Assembly: GCA_023393525.1 (NCBI GenBank) | Contig: JAEWKZ010000027.1 | Span: forward strand, 1-59,713 | Reading direction: 5' to 3' | From: Pseudomonadota bacterium | GTDB taxonomy: Bacteria; Desulfobacterota; Desulfovibrionia; Desulfovibrionales; Desulfomicrobiaceae | Length of the DNA stretch: 59,713 nt | Part shown: piece by piece, positions 19,903 to 27,402 of the stretch | Layout: each line of letters opens with the position of its first letter | Position numbering within the stretch: position 1 is the stretch's first letter | Notes under the pieces: generated by a model | The model's database searches: none | What the model saw: the letters and a program-made list of their open reading frames with translations, nothing else | Told to the model about the DNA's origin: nothing | Made by a program: the position numbers and the translations under genes

Positions 19903-20621
19903 CAGACCAGCTCCTCCGCCCGGCGGCGGGTCCCGTTGGTCCGGATGTCGGTGATGCGGCCATCCGAGAGCAGGATGACGCGGTCGGCCATGTCCGCGAT
20001 GGCCACGTTGTGCGTGATGACCACGGCCAGGGTGCCAAGATCCGCGTTGATGCGCTCGATGGCCGTGAGCACGGTTATGCCGGTGCGCACGTCCAGGGCG
20101 CCGGTGGGTTCGTCGCAGAGCAGCACGTCGGGGTTCTTGGCGATGGCGCGGGCGATGGCCACGCGCTGCTGCTCGCCCCCCGAGAGCTGGGACGGGAAAT
20201 GGTCCAGCCGGGGAGAAAGTCCCACCAAGGCCAGGGCTTCTGCGGGGTCCATGGGATTGTCCGCGATGTCGGTGATGAGCGCCACGTTCTCGCGGGCCGT
20301 GAGGCTGGGGATGAGGTTGTAGAACTGGAAGATGAAGCCCACGGATTCTCGGCGGTAGGCGGTCAGGGTTTTTTCGTCGGCATGGGTCAGGTCCCGGCCA
20401 CGGTAGGACAGGGTGCCGCTGGTGGGGGAATCGAGGCCGCCCAGGATATTGAGCAGGGTCGACTTGCCGCTGCCCGACGCGCCCAGGAGCACGACCAGTT
20501 CGCCCGGAAAAAGGTCCAGGCTGACCCCGGCCAGGGCCCGCACTTCCACGGACGCGCCGGAATGATAGACCTTGGTCAGGTCTTGGGCGTGGAGGAGGGG
20601 GGCGGGCGGTGGTGCGGTCAT
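19899..20621 (-). CDS. ABC transporter ATP-binding protein (MacB/LolD-type)
   Basis: A 240-residue ATPase that powers the exporter. Walker A is LLGASGSGKST, the Q-loop region FIFQFYNLIPSLTARENV, the signature LSGGEQQRVAIARA, and Walker B VLLCDEPTGALD, all typical of the LolD/MacB branch that drives FtsX-type permeases. I choose the ATG at 20621 because homologues begin just before the ATPase core and GGAG lies 9 bases upstream; an in-frame ATG at 20663 would add 14 unsupported residues. First gene of the minus-strand three-gene operon. Confidence 0.92.
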   Translation of the reverse strand: MTAPPPAPLLHAQDLTKVYHSGASVEVRALAGVSLDLFPGELVVLLGASGSGKSTLLNILGGLDSPTSGTLSYRGRDLTHADEKTLTAYRRESVGFIFQFYNLIPSLTARENVALITDIADNPMDPAEALALVGLSPRLDHFPSQLSGGEQQRVAIARAIAKNPDVLLCDEPTGALDVRTGITVLTAIERINADLGTLAVVITHNVAIADMADRVILLSDGRITDIRTNGTRRRAEELVW

Positions 20622-20816
20622 GTCAGGGGGCTCCGTGTTTTGTGCGGTTTTACTGAAGCACAATGGGGCCTTGAGGTCAATTTGCGCAGGGGCAAAGGCA
20701 GAGGAGATTGCGGTGGCACGTCCACATTGTCCCTGCCGTCCACGTCGTCCATCCCGTCCATTCTTGCAAAAGTGGCGCAGGACGTCGTGGAAGAATTTGG
20801 GCTTGCTCAGGGCGTC

Positions 20817-20987
20817 GCGTTCCGGTTCGCTCCGGAAAGGTCTCTCGAAACTCCTTCGCGGGCCTCGTAAGGTTTACCCGTCGCGTGCAGGGCGATTGAG
20901 CGTGGAAAAGTGGGGGGCGACGGGAAAACCAACGATGCCTGGCTCAGTCAGACAGTCGAGAGCCCTTTCCGGAGCGAACCGGAACGC
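20817..20987. repeat. Nested inverted-repeat element, copy B
   Basis: Outer arms 20817-20848 and 20956-20987 (32 bases) match with a single mismatch; inner arms 20871-20884 and 20917-20930 (14 bases) have one mismatch. The conserved boxes flank the inner stem: AACTCCTTCGCGGGCCTCGTA (20849-20869) and AACGATGCCTGGCTCAGTCA followed by GACAGTCGAG (20931-20960). The arm sequence is unrelated to copy A. It lies upstream of the ABC ATPase gene in the same orientation as copy A. Confidence 0.8.
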
Positions 20988-21080
20988 TTTGGCTCGGGTA
21001 ATGGCGGCGGAAATCAGTTTATCAGGCCCGGAGGCTTTGGCTCGGAAAATGGCGGTGGAAATCGGTTTAGCGGGTATGGC
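20988..21080 (+). repeat. Two imperfect direct repeats of about 45 bp between copies B and C
   Basis: The unit beginning GCTTTGGCTCGG occurs at about 20986 and again at about 21032, each followed by a GG-rich ATGGCGGyGGAAATC stretch ending GTTTA. Read on the plus strand the repeats would encode a glycine-rich peptide, but no start codon with a ribosome site or known domain supports a gene. Confidence 0.6.
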
Positions 21081-21112
21081 AAGCCGCCAAAATCCTTCCG
21101 CCAGCGCGTCAA

Positions 21113-21287
21113 GGCCCGTTGTCGATGCGGTCCTCAGCCTCGTCGGCTGTCTGACTGAGCCAGGCATCGTTTGTTGAATTGTTGCCTGAAGGGCTGTCCG
21201 GATTTTCCGCCCTGCACGCAACGATTCAACTCTACGAGGCCGGTGAAGGAGTTCCGGCGGGGCTGAGGACCGCATCGACAACGGGCC
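21113..21287. repeat. Nested inverted-repeat element, copy C (inverted relative to B)
   Basis: Outer arms 21113-21139 and 21261-21287 are a perfect 27-bp inverted repeat, extended by seven further positions (21140-21146 with 21254-21260) in which the only mismatches are T-G. Inner arms 21173-21185 and 21218-21230 match with one mismatch. The conserved boxes appear on the opposite strand to A and B, and the stems again have a different sequence. Confidence 0.8.
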
Positions 21288-21363
21288 GCGTGCCGTACAT
21301 CTCAAAACTTATGAAGCTCCAACGGGGGTTAGAGCTACACTGACAAAATGGTGCGCGGAAACG

Positions 21364-21768
21364 TTACTGCACGTGACAGCTGTTGCAGGCCAGGGGGGCG
21401 TCGCTGGGGCCCTGGCGCTTGAGTTCGCGGTGACAGCCCACGCAGCTCTTTTCCTTGTCCTGGGTGGTGTGGAAGGTCCGGTAGACCGAGGAAACTTCCG
21501 TGCGATCCTTGATGTTGTCGTGGCACCCTTCGGTCATGCAGCTTTCGATGGCGTAGGTGTCGGCCACGGTGTGGTGGCACTGCTGGCAGGCGATGTCCAT
21601 GTGCGAGGCGTGGTTGAAGGTCACGTCCCCCTTCTTGGGCGTGTAGCCTTCAAACTGCTGCGGGCTCATGGTCACGCTTTCGGGAATCTCGAAAGTGGCG
21701 CTCAGGGCGACAGCTGCGCTGCCTAAAATAAGAAGTCCGACCAGGGCCAGCGTACGAAGACGGTTCAT
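21364..21768 (-). CDS. cycA: Tetrahaem cytochrome c3
   Basis: Periplasmic electron carrier between hydrogenases or formate dehydrogenases and membrane complexes of sulfate reducers. The 134-residue precursor has a signal peptide (residues 1 to about 23, ending VALSA) and four haem motifs: CQQCH, the longer CMTEGCH (four residues between the cysteines), CVGCH and CNSCH, with the extra axial histidines of class III cytochromes. AAGGAGG precedes the ATG by 6 bases. The mature sequence beginning TFEIPESVTM closely resembles, by memory, the c3 of Desulfomicrobium norvegicum, the strongest clue to the organism. It appears to be transcribed alone, divergently from fdhD. Confidence 0.97.
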   Translation of the reverse strand: MNRLRTLALVGLLILGSAAVALSATFEIPESVTMSPQQFEGYTPKKGDVTFNHASHMDIACQQCHHTVADTYAIESCMTEGCHDNIKDRTEVSSVYRTFHTTQDKEKSCVGCHRELKRQGPSDAPLACNSCHVQ

Positions 21769-21898
21769 TGTTTCCTCCTTGAATGTTCCAGATCCGGCCC
21801 CCATGCCTTTTTGGTCCCGGCGATGGGAAAGGTTTTGGGGGGTCCTTCGGCAAAGTTTTTTCTTTATATTCTTAGCTGCTGGAGGGCAAGGTCTCAAA

Positions 21899-21914
21899 TG
21901 TGAACGTTCTCACG
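21899..21914. promoter_or_regulatory. Candidate CRP/FNR-family binding site between cycA and fdhD
   Basis: TGTGA-ACGTTC-TCACG fits the TGTGA-N6-TCACA pattern recognised by CRP/FNR-type regulators (in sulfate reducers, HcpR-like). It lies about 130 bp upstream of the cytochrome c3 start and 160 bp upstream of fdhD in the divergent intergenic region, so it could serve either gene. The rest of 21769-22074 shows no gene. Confidence 0.45.
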
Positions 21915-22074
21915 AGGCCAGGCTGTGGCGCGAATTCACGTGTAATCCGGATTTGTGGCGGCTTCTTCGTCTTGACAGGGAGCCAGCCGCAAGTAGGACT
22001 TTCTCCGTGCCACAAGATATCGCCGTCCTTTCGCTCGGCGAACGGCCTTCACCGAATCGTATCAAGGAGACCTC

Positions 22075-22869
22075 ATGCCCGATCCGCAGCCTTTGGAACC
22101 GCTGGTGCAGATGGATATCATCAAGGTCACGGCCGGCGGCCCGGCCCATGAAACCGACGTCGTGGCCACGGAAGTCCCCGTGACCATAATGAGCGGCAAC
22201 ACGGAGATCGCCACCCTGATGTGCACGCCCGAACATCTCGATGATCTGGCCCGGGGCTTTTTGCATACCTCCGGGCTGCTTGGCGATCCGGACGATTTTT
22301 TGTCCTGTGAAGTCGATCCGGCTGTCTGGGCCGTGAACGTGCGTCTGGCCGTGGCGGTGCAGCCGGAGCAGCTCTCCCGCCGCACCTTCACCTCCGGCTG
22401 CGGCAAGGGCGTCATCTTCGCCAGCGCCCTGGAACAGGCCGGGAGCGATCCGCTGCCCGCCGGGTTCACCCTGCCCGCCGGGCGCGTGCAGGAGCTGGCC
22501 AACTGGTTCCGGCGTTATTCGGACCTGCACCACGCCACGGGCGGCGTGCACACCGTGGCCCTCAGCGCGGAAGGACAGGATCCGGAACTGATCCGCGACG
22601 ATGTCGGCCGCCACAACGCCGCCGACAAGGTCGTGGGCCGGGCCCTGGCCCAGGGCGTGAACCTGGCGCGCACGGTCATGATCACCTCGGGGCGCATCTC
22701 CTCGGAGATCGTGCACAAGGGCAGAAAGGCCGGCATACCCATCCTGGTTTCCCTGGGCGCGCCGACCCACCAGGCCGTGCTCCTGGCCCGGGACATGAAC
22801 CTGACCCTCATCGGGTTCGCACGACAGAACCGGTTTTCCATTTTCTCGGCTGCGGAGCGCATCCTGTGA
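22075..22869 (+). CDS. fdhD: Formate dehydrogenase accessory sulfurtransferase FdhD
   Basis: Transfers sulfur from a cysteine desulfurase to the molybdenum/tungsten cofactor so that formate dehydrogenase becomes active; cytoplasmic. The 264-residue protein has the FdhD fold markers LARGFLHTSGLL, the cysteine loop TFTSGCGKG (Cys109), DVGRHNAADK near residue 181, and TSGRISSEIVHK. The usual CxxC is reduced to a single cysteine here, with Thr at the other position. ATG follows AAGGAG. Its stop codon overlaps the start of the rhodanese gene (GTGA). A formate dehydrogenase itself is not in the window. Confidence 0.94.
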   Translation: MPDPQPLEPLVQMDIIKVTAGGPAHETDVVATEVPVTIMSGNTEIATLMCTPEHLDDLARGFLHTSGLLGDPDDFLSCEVDPAVWAVNVRLAVAVQPEQLSRRTFTSGCGKGVIFASALEQAGSDPLPAGFTLPAGRVQELANWFRRYSDLHHATGGVHTVALSAEGQDPELIRDDVGRHNAADKVVGRALAQGVNLARTVMITSGRISSEIVHKGRKAGIPILVSLGAPTHQAVLLARDMNLTLIGFARQNRFSIFSAAERIL

Positions 22870-23273
22870 ACGTGTGCTTTCGACTGCGGGCGACACTGTG
22901 GATTGTGGCGGTGCTGCTGTTGATGGGCGGATGCCTGGAGCAGGATGGCCGCCTGCTCGATCCCGCCGCAGCCGTCGAGATCATGCGCCAAAACAAAGAC
23001 AATCGCGCCTTCGTCATCCTGGACGTGCGCACCGAGCAGGAATTTCGGCAGGGGTACATCGAGGGGGCTGCGCTGCTGGACTACTATGCGCCTGATTTCA
23101 GGGAGCGTTTTGCGGAATTGGACCGTGATGCGACCATCTTCATGTACTGCCGCAGCGGCAATCGCAGCTCGCATGTGCTGAAAATGGCTGACGATCTCGG
23201 GTTCAGGAACGTGTATGACCTGCGCGGCGGGATTCTGGCCTGGAGAGAGGCGGGGCTACCCTTGACGAAGTGA
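22866..23273 (+). CDS. Rhodanese-domain lipoprotein
   Basis: A 135-residue single-domain rhodanese with an N-terminal signal peptide and lipobox (LLLMGGC, Cys near residue 23), so probably anchored in the cell envelope. The active-site loop CRSGNRS is intact, and VILDVRTEQEFRQGYIEGA marks the first half of the fold. GTG start in a 4-base overlap with fdhD shows translational coupling. Its sulfur-carrier role is inferred from the family and from the flanking FdhD and YedF genes; an envelope location makes direct sulfur delivery to cytoplasmic FdhD unlikely. Confidence 0.88.
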   Translation: MNVCFRLRATLWIVAVLLLMGGCLEQDGRLLDPAAAVEIMRQNKDNRAFVILDVRTEQEFRQGYIEGAALLDYYAPDFRERFAELDRDATIFMYCRSGNRSSHVLKMADDLGFRNVYDLRGGILAWREAGLPLTK

Positions 23274-23330
23274 GACGCGAACCCGGGCATAGCGCCGGGT
23301 CCGCGTGCGTGGTTCGGAACATCGGGACTG

Positions 23331-23951
23331 CTATAACGTGATGACTTTGTCCGCCACCTGCTGACTGGTGACCACGTCGAGCATGTTGGTGACCTGGCCG
23401 ACTTCCTTCTGATCCATGAGCTTGAAGAACTCCAGGCAGGTGCCGCAGACCAGAATGGATACGCCGGCGGCTTCGAGTTTTTTGAGCGCCTCTATGGCCG
23501 GGTTTGCCGCCGTGGCCAGCTTCACCGCGCCGTTGACCATGATGATGCGCCACAGGGCGTCGCCAAGTTCCGGCAGGGTGTTCAGGAAATTGCCCATCAG
23601 CCGGGAGCCCAGGGTGTCGTCTCCCTGGCCCATGGTGTCGGAGGTCAGAAAGACCAGAATCTTTGCGGCGCCGTCCTGTCTGGACTCTGCGTGCGCCGGT
23701 GACGTCTGAACGGCAGGGGAGGCGTCGGTGGAACCGGCCTGGGAGGCCTTGATGATCCACAGTTTGCCGTCCTTCTTCGTTTCGTCGACGCGCATGCCCT
23801 TGCTGGCAAGATAGCGGCTGACGTTGTCCATGGCCGCCTCGTTGTCGACGATGACTTCCATTTTTTGAGGCGTTTGCTCGTCCAGAAGCCGCTTGCAACG
23901 CAATACGGGGTTGGGGCATGGTTCGTTTTCGCAATTGAGGACGATGGGCAT
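23331..23951 (-). CDS. yedF: YedF-type sulfur/selenium trafficking protein (TusA + DsrE-like domains)
   Basis: A 206-residue fusion. Residues 1-75 are a TusA-like domain with the CPxP motif (ENEPCPNPVLRCK), and residues about 95-206 a DsrE/F-like domain with a conserved cysteine pair (CGTCLEFF). Fusions of this type are called selenium metabolism protein YedF and co-occur with selenoprotein machinery. Convergent with the FdhD-rhodanese pair, it adds to a chalcogen-handling locus relevant to selenium-containing formate dehydrogenases or hydrogenases. The start ATG is preceded (reading the minus strand) by AAAGGGAG. Confidence 0.85.
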   Translation of the reverse strand: MPIVLNCENEPCPNPVLRCKRLLDEQTPQKMEVIVDNEAAMDNVSRYLASKGMRVDETKKDGKLWIIKASQAGSTDASPAVQTSPAHAESRQDGAAKILVFLTSDTMGQGDDTLGSRLMGNFLNTLPELGDALWRIIMVNGAVKLATAANPAIEALKKLEAAGVSILVCGTCLEFFKLMDQKEVGQVTNMLDVVTSQQVADKVITL

Positions 23952-24077
23952 GGCGGGGCTCCCTTTTTTTAAGGATGATTGACGCGGCCCCGGCTTCTGG
24001 TCAAATCGTTTAAACCTATACGTTTTTTATTTATCCATCGAGATAATCGATCCTCTTCCGGTCCGATAAGGAGTTGC

Positions 24078-24722
24078 ATGGTGCGGGTTCCCGTTTCTCC
24101 CAGGTTTTTAGGTACCGCTTTGGCCTGGCTTGTGCGTCTGTGGCACCTGACCCTGCGTGTGGAGCGTATCAATACCGCTGTCTTCATGGACCCGCAGCTT
24201 CGCGCCAAACGGCCCGTGATCATGCTCTGGCACGACGAGATTTTTCCGCTCATCCCGGCCCACGCCGGAGAACGCATGGCCTGCGTGGTCAGTCAGAGCA
24301 AGGATGGGGAAATCCTGACCCGGGTGCTGGAAAGTTTCGGATTCATGACCGTGCGCGGTTCCAGCTCGCGTGGCGGCATGCGGGCCCTGATCGCGGCCAG
24401 GCGGGTCATGGACGAACAGGGCGTGGGCGTCATTTTCACCGTTGACGGTCCGCGCGGGCCGCGTCACAAGGTCAAGCCCGGCGCGATCTTTCTGGCCCGG
24501 CACGCAGGTTCGCCCATCGTCCCCGTGCGCGCGGTGATGAGCCGGGCGAAGGTCTTTCACCGCGCCTGGGATAAATTCCAATTGCCGTGGCCGTTTTCCA
24601 GATGCACCATCATTTACGGAGATCCCGTCGTCCTGCCCGATCCCGGGGATGACGCCGAGGAAATGCAGAGGCAGTGCGAACAACTTGAGCAGATCATGAA
24701 CTCTCTTGGAAAAAGCGCGTGA
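24078..24722 (+). CDS. DUF374 lysophospholipid acyltransferase family protein
   Basis: A 214-residue acyltransferase-like protein probably acting at the inner membrane in lipid or lipid A synthesis. It carries the family motif WHDEIFPL near residue 45 and FTVDGPRGPRHKVKPGA near residue 122. The ATG at 24078 is preceded by AAGGAG (24068-24073); an ATG at 23979 would add 33 residues without a ribosome site. Stop and start overlap with the next acyltransferase gene (GTGA at 24719-24722), so the two likely act together. Confidence 0.85.
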   Translation: MVRVPVSPRFLGTALAWLVRLWHLTLRVERINTAVFMDPQLRAKRPVIMLWHDEIFPLIPAHAGERMACVVSQSKDGEILTRVLESFGFMTVRGSSSRGGMRALIAARRVMDEQGVGVIFTVDGPRGPRHKVKPGAIFLARHAGSPIVPVRAVMSRAKVFHRAWDKFQLPWPFSRCTIIYGDPVVLPDPGDDAEEMQRQCEQLEQIMNSLGKSA

Positions 24723-25588
24723 GACATATAGCCTACAATGCTTTCATGGCCATGGGCGCGTCCGTGTCGCTTGCGCGGCTGCATGCCCTGGGAAACGGGA
24801 TCGGCAAGCTTCTGTGGGCCGTTCTGCCCGCGCGGCGCAAGGAGACCACGGTCTGCATGCAGGAACGCCTCGGCCTGAACGAGCGTGAGGCCAGAGCGCT
24901 GGCCAAGGCCAGCTTCCGGCACAGCGCCTGCTCCTTTCTGGAGCTTTTTCACGCCCGTTACATGGACCACCGCTTTCTGGAAGAGCGCATCGAATACGAG
25001 AATCCGGAACTTTTCGCCCGCATGGGCTCCACATTGCGCCCTGTCGTGGGCGTGACCGGGCATCTTGGATGCTGGGAACTCTTGGGCGGAGTGCTCAAGC
25101 GCTTCAACAGCAAGACCGATTGCCAGGTCGTGGCCCGACTGCCCAAGGATGCGGCTCTGGCCGATCTTTTGATGCACATGCGCAGCCAAAGCAAAATCCG
25201 GGTGCTGCCCCATCGCGAGGCCGCGACCGAAGCCTTGGGAAAACTGCGCGGCGGCGGGCTCTGCGCATTTCTGGTCGACCACAACTGCAAGAGGGCCGAG
25301 GCCCAGTTCCTGCCCTTTCTGGGCAAGGTCGCAGCCGTGAACAAAGGCCCGGCCATCCTGGCCCTGCGCGCCAAGGCCGAGGTCTGGCCCTTTTTCCTCA
25401 TTCGTCTGCCCGAGGGCCGCTTCCGGGCAGTGACCCTGCCGTGCCTGGATACGGCCACGCTTGAAGGCAGCAGGGCGGAACGCATCGAACAGATCTGCCG
25501 TTTTTATACCGAAGCCGTGGAAAAGATGGTGCTGCGCTATCCGGAACAGTGGTTCTGGATGCACAGACGCTGGAAAACGCGGCCCTGA
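24719..25588 (+). CDS. LpxL/HtrB-like lipid acyltransferase
   Basis: A 289-residue member of the lauroyl/myristoyl acyltransferase family that adds secondary acyl chains to lipid A. The H-X4-E catalytic motif is visible in VTGHLGCWE near residue 112, and the C-terminal YPEQWFWMHRRWK is the classic end of the family. GTG start overlapping the upstream DUF374 gene. The pair is a small envelope lipid unit. Confidence 0.9.
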   Translation: MRHIAYNAFMAMGASVSLARLHALGNGIGKLLWAVLPARRKETTVCMQERLGLNEREARALAKASFRHSACSFLELFHARYMDHRFLEERIEYENPELFARMGSTLRPVVGVTGHLGCWELLGGVLKRFNSKTDCQVVARLPKDAALADLLMHMRSQSKIRVLPHREAATEALGKLRGGGLCAFLVDHNCKRAEAQFLPFLGKVAAVNKGPAILALRAKAEVWPFFLIRLPEGRFRAVTLPCLDTATLEGSRAERIEQICRFYTEAVEKMVLRYPEQWFWMHRRWKTRP

Positions 25589-25617
25589 CCGGATTTTTCC
25601 AACAAGACGAGGTGAAC

Positions 25618-27327
25618 ATGCCCATGAACAGCCTGCTGCATGCCGCCCGGGGCGAGACTCCGGTGGATTTGTTGATCCGTAACTGTCAGGTGGTCAACGT
25701 CCTTTCCGGGGAGATTCATCCCGCAAGCGTGGGGGTGAAGAACGGGGCCATCGTCGGTTTCGGGGAATACGAGGCCGAGGAGATCGTGGACGCCTGCGGG
25801 CGATACCTTTGTCCGGGGCTGATCGAGGGGCACATCCACATCGAGTCCACCCTGCTCGATCCCGTCCGCTTCGCGCAGGTGGCGGCGGCCCATGGCACTG
25901 CCGTGGTCGTCTGCGACCCGCACGAGCTGGCCAATGTCCTCGGGCTGGACGGAATCAGGTGGCTTCTTGAGATCACCCGCGACCTGCCCCTTGATATCCG
26001 CTGCATGATGCCTTCCTGCGTGCCGGCCACGCACCTGGAGACCGCCGGAGCGACCATCACCGCCCAGGACATCGCGGCCATGTTCAAGGAATATCCGGAT
26101 CGCATCCTGGGCCTTGCGGAGATGATGAACTATCCCGGCGTATTGTATCAGGACCCGCAGGTCATGGGCAAACTCGTCGCGGCCGGGGACCGTCCCGTTG
26201 ACGGGCACGCTCCGGGCCTTTCGGGTTTCGACCTGAACGCCTATATCCTGGCCGGGCCGGGCAGCGATCACGAGGCCTGCCATCTGGACGAGGCCCGGGA
26301 AAAGCTGCGGGCGGGAATGCATGTCATGATCCGAGAGGGCAGTTCCGAAAAGAACCTCTTCGACCTGCTGCCGCTCATAAACGATTTCAACAGCCAGAAC
26401 TGCTCCCTGGTCACCGATGACCGCCACTGCGACGACCTCTTGCGCGACGGCCACCTGGACCACACCATCCGGCTGGCCGTGAGCCGGGGGCTGTCCCCCT
26501 TGCGGGCCATTCAGATGGCCTCCATCAACACCGCCCGCTATTTCGGCCTGCGCCGCAGAGGGGCCGTGGCACCGGGCTACCGGGCGGATTTCGTGCTGCT
26601 TGATGACCTTGCGTCGTTTTCCATCTTCCAGACCTATCTGGACGGAAAGGTGATCGAGCCCGCTTCCTGGCGGCCCGCCGCGACAGGCCTGACCGTTACC
26701 AAAAGCGTGCATCTGGGCGAGATGGGACCGTCCTGCCTCGAAATGCCCGCCCCGGTTGCCGGGAAGAAAGTCCGCGTCATCCGCACTGTACCGGGGCAGA
26801 TCGTGACCGAGATGGACATGGTGGAGCCGGTGATCCGTGATGGTCTGATCATGGCGGACCCCGAAGGCGATGTGGCCAAGCTGGCCGTCTTCGAGCGCCA
26901 TCACGGCAGCGGCGGCGTGGGGCTCGGGCTGGTGCGGGGCCTGGGACTGAAAAGCGGCGCCATTGCGAGCACCGTGGCCCACGATTCCCACAATCTGATC
27001 GTGGCCGGCGTCTCGGACTGCGACATGCTCCTGGCCGTGCGCACATTGGCGGAGTGCGGGGGCGGGTTCGTCTGCGTGCGCGACGGCTGGGTGCTCGATC
27101 TGCTTCCCCTGCCTTTGGCCGGCCTGATGAGCGATCAGGAACCCGAAGCCGTCGCCACCGGCCTGGACCACCTCAACGCCTCCGCTCGCGAACTGGGCTG
27201 CCCGGAGCACATCAATCCGTTCATGCAGCTTTCGTTTTTGTCCCTGCCGGTCATTCCCCGACTTCGTCTCACCGACAAGGGTCTGGTCGATGTCGAGGCT
27301 TTCGCCATGGTTCCCTTGTCTGGATGA
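25618..27327 (+). CDS. ade: Adenine deaminase
   Basis: Deaminates adenine to hypoxanthine for purine salvage. The 569-residue protein matches the family length, with the amidohydrolase metal motif GLIEGHIHIESTL near residue 66, the VCDPHELANVLG loop, VDGHAPGLSG, the TDDRHCDDLL motif with the metal-binding Asp, and the C-terminal VAHDSHNLIVAG domain. The ATG at 25618 has GAGGTG 4 bases upstream; an upstream in-frame start at 25549 lies within the acyltransferase gene. No purine operon is visible nearby. Confidence 0.95.
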   Translation: MPMNSLLHAARGETPVDLLIRNCQVVNVLSGEIHPASVGVKNGAIVGFGEYEAEEIVDACGRYLCPGLIEGHIHIESTLLDPVRFAQVAAAHGTAVVVCDPHELANVLGLDGIRWLLEITRDLPLDIRCMMPSCVPATHLETAGATITAQDIAAMFKEYPDRILGLAEMMNYPGVLYQDPQVMGKLVAAGDRPVDGHAPGLSGFDLNAYILAGPGSDHEACHLDEAREKLRAGMHVMIREGSSEKNLFDLLPLINDFNSQNCSLVTDDRHCDDLLRDGHLDHTIRLAVSRGLSPLRAIQMASINTARYFGLRRRGAVAPGYRADFVLLDDLASFSIFQTYLDGKVIEPASWRPAATGLTVTKSVHLGEMGPSCLEMPAPVAGKKVRVIRTVPGQIVTEMDMVEPVIRDGLIMADPEGDVAKLAVFERHHGSGGVGLGLVRGLGLKSGAIASTVAHDSHNLIVAGVSDCDMLLAVRTLAECGGGFVCVRDGWVLDLLPLPLAGLMSDQEPEAVATGLDHLNASARELGCPEHINPFMQLSFLSLPVIPRLRLTDKGLVDVEAFAMVPLSG

Positions 27328-27402
27328 TATCTCATCATTGACGATTCCGCTTGTTATCAATAATCAATCCTGTTTTTGGTCAACTCAATATCTGGAGCAT
27401 AT

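Noticed and set aside
20910..21158. Plus-strand 82-codon open frame, glycine- and asparagine-rich, between repeat copies B and C
   Set aside because: It is made of the repeat elements themselves, has no ribosome site and no domain; the repeat explanation fits better.
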